Assembly: GCA_944380515.1 (NCBI GenBank)
Contig: CALWHT010000052.1
Location: 1 to 54,811 of the forward strand
DNA: 54,811 nt
Source of the DNA: an uncultured Roseburia sp.
GTDB lineage: Bacteria > Bacillota > Clostridia > Lachnospirales > Lachnospiraceae
Direction: 5' to 3'
Part shown: positions 41,464-51,196 of the stretch, piece after piece
Numbering within the stretch: position 1 is the first letter of the stretch
How the letters are laid out: each line of letters starts with the position of its first letter
Made by a program: the position numbers and the translations under genes
Notes under the pieces: model-generated
Seen by the model: only the letters and a program-made list of their open reading frames with translations
Databases searched by the model: none
What the model was told of the DNA's origin: nothing

Positions 41464-42162
41464 TTAGATATCGCTTAATAATTCTTTCGTCAATGGCTCG
41501 ATACAAATCGTCCCATCCTTCGTGTACGCAATCTGAGGATTCATGGAAACCTCCTTTACCTTTCTTTTTACCTTTTTTCTGCCGAAGGGCTTATCCGGGC
41601 TTTTGGCAAGGATATTCCCGATTCGGATCTGGATCGGATCCATGTCGAGAGCGACAATAAACGCACTCTCGTCGCCGCCGAGTCCGGCATAGACATTTCC
41701 CTTTACCGCGCCGAGCACTACAATGCTGCCGTTTGCCATTACCGTAGCGCCAGGATTGACATCCCCGACCACCACGATTCCGGACTCACTCTCAATCGTC
41801 TGTCCCGAGCGCAGCGTCCCGCGGTAAAACTGAGTGCTTCCGTCCATATAGGGCTGCTGCACCGATGCCTGGCAGGCCTCAATCTGCTGCCTGATATACT
41901 CCTCATGCTTCGGGTCATTATCTACAATACACAATATTTCAATATCCGTATTCGCTGTCACCGCATCAATCAGCGCCATCTCCTGCTCCGGAGTCAGCGT
42001 CCGCCCCTCAAAGGAAATCGCCAGCTTCGCACCCTTGAAAAACTTCTCCGACTCTTTGAACTTTTCAACAACCGCGTCAATGAGCGCCTGAAAAGAGATA
42101 TCCTTATCCAGAATAAGGTGTATCCCGTATTTATTGCTCTTAATAATAACTGCCTGTGACAT
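41464..42162 (-). CDS. minC: Septum site-determining protein MinC
   Basis: A 232-residue protein from the ATG at 42162 (GGAGG site 6 bases upstream). The N-terminal MinC_N domain (about 1-100) is followed by a C-terminal beta-helix (about 115-220) with TQFYRGTLRSGQ, GIVVVGDVNPGATVMANGSI and GAVKGNVYAGLGGDESAFIV. It inhibits FtsZ polymerisation at poles. The frame to 42474 is a shadow extension. Confidence 0.94.
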   Translation of the reverse strand: MSQAVIIKSNKYGIHLILDKDISFQALIDAVVEKFKESEKFFKGAKLAISFEGRTLTPEQEMALIDAVTANTDIEILCIVDNDPKHEEYIRQQIEACQASVQQPYMDGSTQFYRGTLRSGQTIESESGIVVVGDVNPGATVMANGSIVVLGAVKGNVYAGLGGDESAFIVALDMDPIQIRIGNILAKSPDKPFGRKKVKRKVKEVSMNPQIAYTKDGTICIEPLTKELLSDI

Positions 42163-42190
42163 ATCGTCCCTCCACTTTACTATCCGAATT

Positions 42191-42219
42191 AGTATAGCAG
42201 ATTCTTGAAAGCCGTGCAA
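42191..42219 (-). promoter_or_regulatory. minCDE promoter
   Basis: TTGCAC (42214-42219) and TATACT (42191-42196), 17 bases apart on the minus strand, ending about 29 bases before the minC ATG. Confidence 0.8.
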
Positions 42220-42286
42220 TGCGCCAAAGAAAATTTTGCAGGAATTTTTTGTCGGATGCCGCATCAGGCTGTCGATTCCGCCGCTT

Positions 42287-43171
42287 TTATTTCTGATTTT
42301 GCCGCCGTTCCCCAATCTGAAGCGTACGGAAACCCTCGCCGTGCACCTCATTGGACTCCAAAATGATGGTAAAGGACTTCGGATCCGCCTCCTTGACAGC
42401 ATGCTGCACAAAATACATTTCCTTACTGCTGCACGCGCAGAGCACGACCTGCTTATCACTGCCGCTGTAGGCACCCTGCCCCTTTAAAAGCGTCGACCCC
42501 CTCTGGCAGGTTTCCTCGATAACGTCGGCAACCAGCTGTCCGTGCTCCGTCACGATCAGCGCCAGCTTGCCCGAATTGATACCGTACATGATTTTATCCA
42601 CTGCCACCGCAAACAGAAAATTTACAATCATGCCGTAAATAATGCCGTCCACATCCCCAAACAGGATTCCGCCTGCAAGAATGATGCCCACATCGGACAG
42701 AAAGGCGATTTTCCCGAGAGAGATATACGGCTTTTTTGCCTTGACCGCCATGATGATAAAATCCGAGCCGCCCGTCGAAGAATTCTGCATATAGATGACC
42801 GCATAGCCGAAGCCTGCCGTCACGCCCGTGCAGAGCGCCGCAAGAAGCCGGCTTCCCTCGTACACCGGAAACAGCGGCGCGACATAGTCAATCAACAGCG
42901 AGGAAATGACAAGACACCGGATGGAGCTGATAAAAAACTTCCTTCCCAGCAGCCGGTAGCACAAAATTGCAACCGGAATATTTAACGCAATGGTGGAAAG
43001 CCCGATCGGTACGCCGAAAAGCTGGTATAAAATAATCGAAATTCCGGAAAATCCGGTCATCGGAAATTCCGCCTGAACGGCAAAATTATAGATGCCGACA
43101 GCGATGCAGACGCTTCCGACAACTTCCCACGCCAACTGTTTTATATTGTTTTTCAATCTTTCATTTCTCAT
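42287..43171 (-). CDS. YitT family membrane protein (DUF161 + DUF2179)
   Basis: A 294-residue protein with five or six N-terminal helices (about 12-195) and a cytoplasmic DUF2179 domain (about 205-285). FAVQAEFPMTGFSGISIILY and the NSSTGGSDFIIMAVK motif are typical of YitT. Function is not established; DUF2179 is thought to bind a ligand. The ribosome site is AGGAGG 8 bases before the start, and the promoter about 90 bases upstream is strong. Confidence 0.85.
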   Translation of the reverse strand: MRNERLKNNIKQLAWEVVGSVCIAVGIYNFAVQAEFPMTGFSGISIILYQLFGVPIGLSTIALNIPVAILCYRLLGRKFFISSIRCLVISSLLIDYVAPLFPVYEGSRLLAALCTGVTAGFGYAVIYMQNSSTGGSDFIIMAVKAKKPYISLGKIAFLSDVGIILAGGILFGDVDGIIYGMIVNFLFAVAVDKIMYGINSGKLALIVTEHGQLVADVIEETCQRGSTLLKGQGAYSGSDKQVVLCACSSKEMYFVQHAVKEADPKSFTIILESNEVHGEGFRTLQIGERRQNQK

Positions 43172-43270
43172 ATGCCGTTTTCCTCCTGCCTTATTTTATG
43201 ATAAAAATACACAAAAAAAACGTCAGCAGATTATACGAATATAATATGCCAACGCTCTTTTCCGAAATTG

Positions 43271-43300
43271 ATTTTAACACCGGGACGCCTGGTTTGTCAA
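43271..43300 (-). promoter_or_regulatory. Promoter of the YitT-type gene
   Basis: TTGACA (43295-43300) and TAAAAT (43271-43276) are 18 bases apart on the minus strand. The TrpB2 stop codon lies 48 bases upstream. Confidence 0.75.
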
Positions 43301-43347
43301 GACAGCGCCCTGATTTTTCCCTGTTTTCAGCAGATATACTCCAAATA

Positions 43348-44721
43348 CTACTCTACCTTCGGCAGCCCCGCAAAGCCCGCCGCAAGGTCCTCGTCCGTCG
43401 GAATATAGTCTGTCATTTCTCCGTTGTTGAACTTCTCATATGCCACCATGTCAAAATAGCCGGTTCCGGTAAGTCCGAAGACAATCGTCTTTTCCTCCCC
43501 TGTTTCCTTGCATTTCATGGCTTCGTCTATCGCAACCCGGATGGCATGCGCACTCTCGGGTGCAGGAAGGATTCCCTCGATTCTCGCAAACTGCTCCGCG
43601 GCCTCGAACACGGCGGTCTGCTCCACGCTTCTCGCCTCCATCAGCCCGTCGTCATAAAGCTGTGACAGGGTAGAGCTCATACCGTGATAGCGGAGCCCTC
43701 CGGCGTGGTTCGCAGACGGGATAAAGCCGCTTCCCAGCGTATACATCTTCGACAGCGGACACACCCTTCCCGTATCGCAGAAGTCATACGCGTAACGTCC
43801 TCTCGTAAAGCTCGGGCAGGATGCCGGCTCCACGGCGATGAAATGGTAATCCTTCTCTCCCCTGAGCTTTTCTCCCATAAACGGTGAAATCAGGCCTCCA
43901 AGGTTCGAGCCGCCGCCCGCGCAGCCGATGATGATATCCGGCGTGATGTCATATTTATCGAGCGCTGTCTTCGTCTCAAGTCCGATCACCGACTGGTGCA
44001 GAAGCACCTGGTTTAAGACGCTCCCGAGCACGTAGCGGTAGCCCTCTCTCGTGGTCGCCGCTTCAACCGCCTCGGAAATAGCGCAGCCCAGGCTTCCGGT
44101 CGTCCCTGGGTGCTCCGCGAGAATTTTCCTTCCGACCTCCGTCGTATCGGAGGGGGACGGGGTAACGCTCGCCCCGTAAGTGCGCATCACCTCGCGGCGG
44201 AACGGCTTCTGCTCGTAGGAAACCTTCACCATGTAAACCTTACAGTCCAAATCGAAATAGGCGCACGCCATGGAAAGCGCGGTTCCCCACTGTCCCGCGC
44301 CGGTCTCCGTGGTAACGCCCTTAAGCCCCTGCTTCTTTGCGTAATACGCCTGCGCGATGGCGGAATTAAGCTTATGGCTTCCGCTCGTATTGTTTCCCTC
44401 GAATTTGTAATAAATCTTTGCCGGGGTGCCCAGCTTTTTCTCCAGACAGTATGCCCGCACCAGCGGCGACGGACGGTACATCTTATAAAAGTCGCGGATT
44501 TCCTCCGGAATGTCAATGTAGGGATTGGTATCGTCAAGCTCCTGGTTTACAAGCTCTTTGCAAAATACAGCTCCCAGCTCCTCGGCGGTCATCGGCTTTA
44601 AGGTCGCCGGATTCAAAAGCGGCGCCGGCTTATTTTTCATGTCGGCCCGGACATTATACCACTGCTTTGGCATTTCGCTTTCTTCCAGATAAATTTTATA
44701 CGGTATCTTTTTTTCGCTCAT
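43348..44721 (-). CDS. TrpB2-type tryptophan synthase beta chain
   Basis: A 457-residue PLP enzyme of fold type II from the ATG at 44721 (AGAGGA site). The PLP lysine is K117 in NNTSGSHKLNSAIAQAYY. It has TETGAGQWGTALS and CAGGGSNLGGLISPF, and the extended N-terminus and length that mark TrpB2 rather than TrpB1. TrpB2 can make tryptophan from indole and serine or serve as a salvage or alternative enzyme. No trp operon genes are adjacent. It has its own promoter with a palindrome in the spacer. Confidence 0.9.
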   Translation of the reverse strand: MSEKKIPYKIYLEESEMPKQWYNVRADMKNKPAPLLNPATLKPMTAEELGAVFCKELVNQELDDTNPYIDIPEEIRDFYKMYRPSPLVRAYCLEKKLGTPAKIYYKFEGNNTSGSHKLNSAIAQAYYAKKQGLKGVTTETGAGQWGTALSMACAYFDLDCKVYMVKVSYEQKPFRREVMRTYGASVTPSPSDTTEVGRKILAEHPGTTGSLGCAISEAVEAATTREGYRYVLGSVLNQVLLHQSVIGLETKTALDKYDITPDIIIGCAGGGSNLGGLISPFMGEKLRGEKDYHFIAVEPASCPSFTRGRYAYDFCDTGRVCPLSKMYTLGSGFIPSANHAGGLRYHGMSSTLSQLYDDGLMEARSVEQTAVFEAAEQFARIEGILPAPESAHAIRVAIDEAMKCKETGEEKTIVFGLTGTGYFDMVAYEKFNNGEMTDYIPTDEDLAAGFAGLPKVE

Positions 44722-44761
44722 ACATTCCTCTTTTCTGCAGTTCTCTGCACCTGTTTTGCTC

Positions 44762-44790
44762 ATTTTAACACGCTGACGCGTCAGAGTCAA
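44762..44790 (-). promoter_or_regulatory. TrpB2 promoter with spacer palindrome
   Basis: TTGACT (44785-44790) and TAAAAT (44762-44767), 17 bases apart on the minus strand, starting just past the sbcC stop. The perfect 12-bp palindrome CTGACGCGTCAG (44773-44784) fills the spacer, an ideal site for a repressor or spacer-distorting activator. Confidence 0.8.
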
Positions 44791-44791
44791 T

Positions 44792-47700
44792 CTATTCTAC
44801 GCTGGCAAAGCTGCTGACGCCGTTTTTATCCCTGCGTTTTGTGACAACGATTTTTCTTTCAATCTGCTCTTTTAAGTCCGCCACATGGGAAATAATCCCC
44901 ACAAGCCGATTTCCCTCGGTCAGCCCGGCAAGTGCTTTCACCGCCTGGCTTAACGCCTCCTCATCCAGAGAACCGAAGCCCTCGTCCACAAACATGGAGT
45001 CGAGGCGGACGCCCCCCGCATAGGACTGGATTTCATCGGAAAGCCCGAGGGCAAGGGAGAGAGACGCCTGGAAGGACTCTCCGCCGGAAAGCGTCCTGAC
45101 ACTGCGCTCCGTCCCGTTATAGTGGTCAAGGACCCCCAGCTCCAATCCGGCTTTTTCTCTCCTGTTTTCTCCGTTTTCCTCCCGCTTCAGCTCGTACTGC
45201 CCGCTGCTCATGGTAAGCAGCCTTAAATTGGCACGCCGCAAAATCCGGTCAAAATAGGTCGTCTGGATATAGGTTTCCAGCTCGATTTTACGCTTGCCCG
45301 AAAGCATACCGTTCGCCGTATCCGAGAGCGCACGCAGCCAGTTATAGGTTTCCTCCGCCTCCGTGACAGAGCCCTGCAGCACCCCGACTCTCTCCCGAAT
45401 CTCCCGGTTTGTGCCAAACGCCCGGTTCTTTTGATCCCTTCTGTCATTTAAGTCCTGCTTCCGCTTCAGCCGTTCGTCCTTCTGTGCAAGAATTTCCTCC
45501 TCACTTTCCGTGTGAAGCGCCCCGTCAAGCTGTGTTCGGAGGTCCTCTATGGCTCCGGTAAGCTTATCCTTCCCGCTCCGGCAACCGTCATAGACACTCT
45601 GCGCCTCCGCGAGCTCCCGCTCCAGCGCTTCCTTTTGCTCCGTCAGGAAACGGACGCGCTCCTTTACATCCTCCGCTTCCCCGATTTTAAGCGTCTCCAT
45701 AAGCTTTCCAAGGCGCTCTTTGCAGGCAGAAAGCTTCTCCCTTAGTACGCTTAAATCAATCTCGCTTTGCCCAAGCTGCTCCGTTAGCGCTTGCAGCTGC
45801 TCCTGCAATTCCGGTATCTGCGCCTGCAATTCTGCCTTCCTTGACAATTCTGCGCTCTTTATCTGAAGCCCGTCCGATACATTTGTCAGAAGATCCGAGA
45901 GCTGTTCGGTAAGCTCCTTGCCAGGGTTTCGCAGGGTTTCCTCCCCCGGCGTATCACCCGCCTCCGCAAATCCGTCTGTCCGGCTCTGTCTCTGCTCTCT
46001 GGCCTGTCCCAGCAATTCCTCCGCCCGGGCAAGCTCCCGCCCGGTCTGCTCACGCTCGAAAATCAGACGTTCTTCCGCGGCCTCCCGCTGTCCCCTGATT
46101 TTCCCGGCCTCTGCCTGTGCCTCCGCGATTTTCTCTCTCAGGCGTTCTGCCCGCGTCTTCGCTTCTTCCGCCAGACGGGTGTATTCCTCCAGCCTTTTTT
46201 TCCTGCCGCGCGCCTGCTCCAAAAGGTCTTTCTGCCTCTCACAGTCCCGCAGCAGCAGCGCCTCCACACCGCTTTCCGTTTCCCCGGAATATCCCCAGCC
46301 GGACAGCGTTTTTTCCCACAGTTCTTCCCTCTCCTGCAGCTTCGCCGCTGCGGCCGAAAGCTCCTGCTCCTTTCCGGCAAGCTGCTGTTTTGTTTTCTCG
46401 CCTTCCTGCTCCGCTTCCTTTAACCGCTTTTCCAGCTCCGCTTCTTTTTCCGCGTCCAGGACGGCGGCCTGTTTACGGCCCGTCAACGCTTCCTCCTGCG
46501 CGTCAAGCCGCACCTCTTCCTCCGCAAGCTGCAGCCTTAACACCCCCGGCTCCTTCTCGGGGCTGCCAAACAGCGTTTGCGCAAGCGCGGCCGTATTTTC
46601 TTCCTGCTCCAAAAGCGATTCGGACAAATGCCCGGCAGCGGCGCTCAAACGTTCCGCTTCCCCCTGCGCTTTCTCAAACCGCTCCCTTGCGCCGTCAAGC
46701 TCCTCTTTCTGCGGCGTTTCCTTCGGCATCGCTGCCGGGATTGGATGGTGCACGGAGCCGCAGACCGGACAGGGTTCCCCCTCCGTGAGACTGCCTGCAA
46801 GGATTCCCGCCTGCGCGTCCAAAAAACGTTTCTCCAGCTTCCGCCATGCCGCGCCGAGGCTTTCTTTTTCCTCTGCCGCCCGCTGATATTGTCTGCGGCT
46901 TTCTTCGGTCTTCACACGAAGCTGCTCCACGCGCTCTGCCGCCTCCAGAAGCTGCCTTGTTCGCTCCCTTAAGGCATCCAGCTCTTTTTGCTGCTGTTCC
47001 AGCCTCAGAAGCCGTGTTTCCGTGCCCCTGCACTGCTCCCGTTCTGCGCGCAGCATATCTATGTGCTCCTGCTGTTTTTTCTGCTGTTCCTTTAAGGTTT
47101 CACATGTATGTTCCAGCAGCCGGCAGCCGTCGCGTGATTCCTTTCGCCCGCGCCGCTGTTCGGCCGCCTCACGCTGTCTGTCCGACACCTCGGCAAGCTC
47201 CCGCTCATACCGTACCTCCTGCTCCCCGGCGGTCTTTAGCGCCTCCTGCTCCTGCCTGTACTTCTGTTCCCGCTCACGCTCCGTACTTTCCTCTTCCCAC
47301 AGCCGTTTTATGGTTTCCTCTGCAGCCGCCAGACGCCCTGTAAGCTCCCGCAGGGCATTTTCCTGTGCAAGGAGCCGCTCCTGCTGCTGGCTGACCGCAC
47401 AGAGCCTGCTTTCTATGTCGTTTTTTTTCTGCTTTAGCCTTTGATAGTCCTCTCCCGCTGTCTCGTAGCCGCCCAATTCCTCCTGCAATGCGGAAAGCTT
47501 CTCCAGAAGCTCCGCCTGCTGTTTTCTTCGCCGCTTTAATTCCGTCTCCGCGGCCTCTGTTTCCGCTTCCTTCCGCCGCGCCTGCTCCCGTTTTTCTTCC
47601 AGCTCGTCCAAAAGCTTTCTCTGCTGCTCCAGTTCCCCGCAGTTTGCGGCAGCCTCCTTCGCCGCGCGCAGCCGTCCCTCCGCTTCCCGCAGCTTCGGCT

Positions 47701-48601
47701 CCAGCGCCCGCAGGCCTTCTTCATTTTCCTGCAGCGCCTCCATCCGCCTCCGGTTTTCTCTGGCGTTTCCGATCTTCTGGTCGTCCCTTTGGATTTCCTG
47801 CTCAAGCGCACCGATTTCGGTGTTAAGCCTTTCCCATTCGGCTTCGTCCTCCGCGCACAGCTCCTCCAAAAGCTCCCAGCCCTCGCTGATTCTTCCGTCA
47901 AAGCCCTGCTCTTTCAGTTCCCTCATGCGCGCCGCAGCGGGCGTATCCTCCCCGCAGACAATGCCGTCCATATACTGGCGGATGCTCCGCCGCAGCTCAT
48001 CGTATTCCTTCCACTGCTCTTTGACCGCGGTCTTTAACTGCTCCTGGATTTTCTGATAAATCCCCGTGTGAAAAATCTGACGGAAAATTCCGCTGCGTTC
48101 CTCGGTCCCCGCAAAGAGCAGCTTCTGGAAATCTCCCTGCGCAATCATCGCAATCTGTACAAATTGTCTGCGGTCGAGGCCAATCAGCTCCGTCACCGCC
48201 CTTGTGACCTCTCTTGTCTTTGTCACCGGCGGCCTGCCGTCCTCACAGCTTAAGGACGCCTCCGCCTTCTGCGCCGTAAAGCCTGTCCCGCGTCCCTTCG
48301 GGCGCTGATATTCGGGATTGCGCCTTACCGTATACCGCGCTCCCCGGTAATCAAACACAAGCTCCACATAGGTCGGCACATTCGCATCGGCATATTTGCT
48401 CCGGAACATGTCGGCTTTGCGCGCGTCACCGCTCGCCTCCCCGTAAAGCGCAAAGGTAATGGCGTCAAAAATCGTAGTCTTGCCTGCCCCGGTATCTCCG
48501 GTAATCAGATAAAGTCCCTTTGTTCCCAAACGCTCAAAATCAATCTCCGTTTTCCCCGCATAAGGACCGAAGGCACTGATGGTCAATCTGACTGGTCTCA
48601 T
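44792..48601 (-). CDS. sbcC: Exonuclease SbcC (Rad50-like)
   Basis: A 1269-residue SMC-like ATPase. The N-terminal Walker A is GDTGAGKTTIFDAITFALYG (about 35-54), with AMIAQGDFQKLLFA. Long coiled coils (about 180-600 and 620-1050) flank a zinc-hook CPVC at residues 611-614. The C-terminal half has signature TLSGGESFQASLSLALGL and Walker B FVDEGFGSLD. With SbcD it opens DNA hairpins and processes double-strand break ends. It overlaps sbcD by 4 bases (ATGA). Confidence 0.96.
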   Translation of the reverse strand: MRPVRLTISAFGPYAGKTEIDFERLGTKGLYLITGDTGAGKTTIFDAITFALYGEASGDARKADMFRSKYADANVPTYVELVFDYRGARYTVRRNPEYQRPKGRGTGFTAQKAEASLSCEDGRPPVTKTREVTRAVTELIGLDRRQFVQIAMIAQGDFQKLLFAGTEERSGIFRQIFHTGIYQKIQEQLKTAVKEQWKEYDELRRSIRQYMDGIVCGEDTPAAARMRELKEQGFDGRISEGWELLEELCAEDEAEWERLNTEIGALEQEIQRDDQKIGNARENRRRMEALQENEEGLRALEPKLREAEGRLRAAKEAAANCGELEQQRKLLDELEEKREQARRKEAETEAAETELKRRRKQQAELLEKLSALQEELGGYETAGEDYQRLKQKKNDIESRLCAVSQQQERLLAQENALRELTGRLAAAEETIKRLWEEESTEREREQKYRQEQEALKTAGEQEVRYERELAEVSDRQREAAEQRRGRKESRDGCRLLEHTCETLKEQQKKQQEHIDMLRAEREQCRGTETRLLRLEQQQKELDALRERTRQLLEAAERVEQLRVKTEESRRQYQRAAEEKESLGAAWRKLEKRFLDAQAGILAGSLTEGEPCPVCGSVHHPIPAAMPKETPQKEELDGARERFEKAQGEAERLSAAAGHLSESLLEQEENTAALAQTLFGSPEKEPGVLRLQLAEEEVRLDAQEEALTGRKQAAVLDAEKEAELEKRLKEAEQEGEKTKQQLAGKEQELSAAAAKLQEREELWEKTLSGWGYSGETESGVEALLLRDCERQKDLLEQARGRKKRLEEYTRLAEEAKTRAERLREKIAEAQAEAGKIRGQREAAEERLIFEREQTGRELARAEELLGQAREQRQSRTDGFAEAGDTPGEETLRNPGKELTEQLSDLLTNVSDGLQIKSAELSRKAELQAQIPELQEQLQALTEQLGQSEIDLSVLREKLSACKERLGKLMETLKIGEAEDVKERVRFLTEQKEALERELAEAQSVYDGCRSGKDKLTGAIEDLRTQLDGALHTESEEEILAQKDERLKRKQDLNDRRDQKNRAFGTNREIRERVGVLQGSVTEAEETYNWLRALSDTANGMLSGKRKIELETYIQTTYFDRILRRANLRLLTMSSGQYELKREENGENRREKAGLELGVLDHYNGTERSVRTLSGGESFQASLSLALGLSDEIQSYAGGVRLDSMFVDEGFGSLDEEALSQAVKALAGLTEGNRLVGIISHVADLKEQIERKIVVTKRRDKNGVSSFASVE

Positions 48602-49812
48602 GGCTGTCCCTCCTGCTCTTCCCTGGCTGTCTCAATCAGCCGCCGCATAAATTCCTCCTGCTCACGGCTCATGGGGCTGTTATTTTGCAGCTCGTAAAAT
48701 TCCGCAAACAGCTCCAGCTCCGATTTTCGCTCCACTTCCTCCGCCGCCGTAAACGTCTGATTTTGCCTTGTGCGGCTGTTGTCATAGACAAGACGCATCA
48801 GATTCGGATAGACGGTGCGCAGCTTCTGGATTCCGTCTAAAATATCCTGCTCGTCGGTCAGGGTAATTTCCACATAATCCTCCTGCATGGGATCGGCTTC
48901 CCTTGCCGCGCGGCCTCCGGCAGCCATGACCTCACGGTAAGTTCCCCGAATCTTTCTCATATCGTGCAGCGGCTGTAAGGGTACCGTCGACAATACAATA
49001 TCCCCCTTTTCTTTCACCTCCAAAACGGTAACGGATTTCTCCTGTCCGGCTTCGGAAAAGGAATATTTTAACGGCGTCCCGCAATAGCGCACCGTTTCCC
49101 TTCCGATATGCTGGGGTGTATGGATATGCCCGAGTGCCACATAGTCAAAGCGCTCAAATATTCCGGCGTCCACATTGTCAAGTCCGCCGACCGAAACCTC
49201 CTCCGATTCGCAGCGCCCCGCACCCGTCACGAACTGGTGCGCCACCAGAATGTTTCTTTTCGCCGCGTCCACCTCCATGCGCTCCACGGCAAATCTGACC
49301 GCGTCGTCGTAGGTAAGAGCGGCCGTCTCCTGCCCGGTCACCTCCTCATTCTCCTGCACCGCACCCGCTTTTTCCTCCTGCTCACGCGTCAGCACATGGC
49401 GCACCGTGGCCGGCTTCACAAAGGGAAGCAGATAAATACAGATGTCCCCGTAGGCGTCATGCTCCGTGATCTTTTCCACGTTCCCGTCGTAAACCGGAGC
49501 TATATAGACTCCCTGCTCTCTCATCAGCGCCGCGCCGAACGCAATCCGCTCCGCGGAATCATGGTTTCCGCTGACGGCATAGACCTTTCGCCCTTCCCGG
49601 GCGAGCGCGGTCAAAAACCGGTCGAAGACCTGCACCGCCTCCGCCGGAGGAACCGGCTTATCATAAATATCGCCCGCGATGATAACGCCGTCGGCCCGTT
49701 CCCTCCCGGCAATCGAAAGTATCTGTTCCAATATATATTTCTGATCCTTTAGCATGGAAAATTCGTTGACGCGCTTTCCGAGATGCAAATCCGAAATGTG
49801 AAGAAATTTCAT
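48598..49812 (-). CDS. sbcD: Nuclease SbcD (Mre11-like)
   Basis: A 404-residue calcineurin-like phosphoesterase. The metal motifs are complete: MKFLHISDLHLGKR (D and H), IIAGDIYDKPVPP (D), AVSGNHDS (N, H, D), VAHQFVTG and LGHIHTPQ. It supplies the nuclease active site of the SbcCD complex. Its promoter sits inside the chemoreceptor terminator, so expression may depend on that hairpin region. Confidence 0.96.
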   Translation of the reverse strand: MKFLHISDLHLGKRVNEFSMLKDQKYILEQILSIAGRERADGVIIAGDIYDKPVPPAEAVQVFDRFLTALAREGRKVYAVSGNHDSAERIAFGAALMREQGVYIAPVYDGNVEKITEHDAYGDICIYLLPFVKPATVRHVLTREQEEKAGAVQENEEVTGQETAALTYDDAVRFAVERMEVDAAKRNILVAHQFVTGAGRCESEEVSVGGLDNVDAGIFERFDYVALGHIHTPQHIGRETVRYCGTPLKYSFSEAGQEKSVTVLEVKEKGDIVLSTVPLQPLHDMRKIRGTYREVMAAGGRAAREADPMQEDYVEITLTDEQDILDGIQKLRTVYPNLMRLVYDNSRTRQNQTFTAAEEVERKSELELFAEFYELQNNSPMSREQEEFMRRLIETAREEQEGQP

Positions 49813-49844
49813 TACCTCTCCCGCCCTTTGCTCTGTTTTCTGTC

Positions 49845-49873
49845 AGTATAGCAAAATCGGGCTGCCATAGCAA
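49845..49873 (-). promoter_or_regulatory. sbcDC promoter, -35 inside a terminator stem
   Basis: TTGCTA (49868-49873) and TATACT (49845-49850), 17 bases apart on the minus strand. The -35 lies in one arm of the terminator hairpin at 49858-49897. Confidence 0.75.
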
Positions 49874-49897
49874 CATTTCTGTCGCTACGGCAGCCCG
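49858..49897 (-). terminator. 18-bp hairpin terminating the chemoreceptor locus
   Basis: CGGGCTGCC plus nine further bases pair perfectly (with two G-U pairs) with their complement across a GAAA tetraloop, then ATTTTGC. The T run is short, so termination may be incomplete. Confidence 0.75.
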
Positions 49898-49910
49898 CCG
49901 TTATCTGAAT

Positions 49911-51060
49911 TTATCTCTCTTTAATCCGAAACCCTCCGACCAGCTTCTCAAGGTTATCTGCCTGTCCGCTCATCTCCTGACTTGCCGCAGCACATTCCTC
50001 GGAGGTCGCGGAATTGGTCTGCACCACGTCGTTAATCTGCTCCACGCCCTCATTAATCTGCTCAATCGCCTTATTTTGTTCTTCAAGCGTAACCGCAATC
50101 CCGGTCACCTCTTCTGTGATCTGCCTGGATTCATTTACCACGCTTTCCAACTGCTGAGCCGTCTCGTCCGCGATGACCATTCCGTCCTCCACCGCATGAA
50201 CAGAAGACTCAATCAGCGCCGCGGATTCTTTTACCGCCTGGGCACTCTGCGACGCTAATACAGACACCATCGACATAGGCGCCTAACGTACGGATGGATT
50301 TACGCAGGCTGTGCGCAAGGTCCCCAATTTCATCCTTTGAATGATACTCCAGGTTGCTGTGAAGATTGCCCGCCGCAAGCTCTCCCGCCACATTCTTAAT
50401 TTCCTCAAATGGCTCAAGTATGGAGTTCACAATGCTTTTTCCAATCTTAACTGCCAGTACAACCGCCGCCGCAAGTAAAATAAAAAACATCACGCCGCAC
50501 AGAATGGCCGTATAAAGGCTTTTTCTGACAGCAGCCTGCTTTGCAATGTCCGTCGCCTCATCTATATTCTTCGCGGCATCGACCACATCCTCCAGAGCCG
50601 GGGAACATTCCGTTAAAATCAACTCAATCGCTTCCTCGCGGTTCCCCGCCATAGTCTCCTCAATTACCCTGCGTCCGATGTCTTCCCATGTATGAAGCAC
50701 ATCCACATATTCCTCATACAGCGCATCCTCCACCACTCCGGTCTGCTTTAAGCTCTCCAGCTCACTGTCGATATCGGAAAGCTGCGCCTCCACCTGCTCC
50801 TGATAGCTTTCATAGGTTGAAATGTCCTCCTCAAGCACCATCTCCCGCACAAGCCTTGCCGCGACGTTGACATCAATCCTGCACATCTTTACCGCCGTAT
50901 CCGCTTTCTGTACACCGCTGATATAGCTGTTGAAATTTCCGTATAAAACGGCCAGCCCCACCATACTTAAAATACCCAGAACAACCATCATAATAATGAC
51001 GATAGAGTACCCAAAGTTCAGTTTATCCTTCATCTTCATCTGGTTTAATCTTTCCCGCAT
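49911..51060 (-). pseudogene. Broken methyl-accepting chemotaxis protein (internal deletion plus frameshift)
   Basis: The 5' frame (51060-50209, 283 residues) has a transmembrane helix (about 16-40), a four-helix-bundle periplasmic ligand domain, a second helix (about 180-205) and a HAMP domain up to about residue 260. It then shifts frame. The other frame (to 49911) continues with SQSAQAVKESAALIESSVHA and the rest of the C-terminal signalling helix, ending VGGFRI. Everything between HAMP and this helix is missing: the first methylation helix and the signalling hairpin tip. About 170 residues are lost, and the frame is offset by +1 near 50270. A normal ribosome site and promoter remain. It cannot signal as it stands. 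Confidence 0.8.
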
Positions 51061-51196
51061 CTAAAATCTCCTTTTCTGTCGTATGCTTTCCGCCTGAAAT
51101 GACCACTCTATCCATATAACCCCAAGTGTTCCCGAGACATCGGAATTAATTGCGCGCCCGCTTCCTCCTGTCCCAAAAAATCAAACTTAAGCCGTT

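Noticed and set aside
45918-46886. Serine-rich 322-residue frame on the plus strand
   Set aside because: It is antisense to the sbcC coiled coil; its composition reflects the Glu/Lys-rich codons of the other strand and it has no ribosome site.
50209-50276. Programmed frameshift joining the two chemoreceptor frames
   Set aside because: No slippery sequence was seen, and even the joined product would lack the signalling tip, so decay is the simpler reading.
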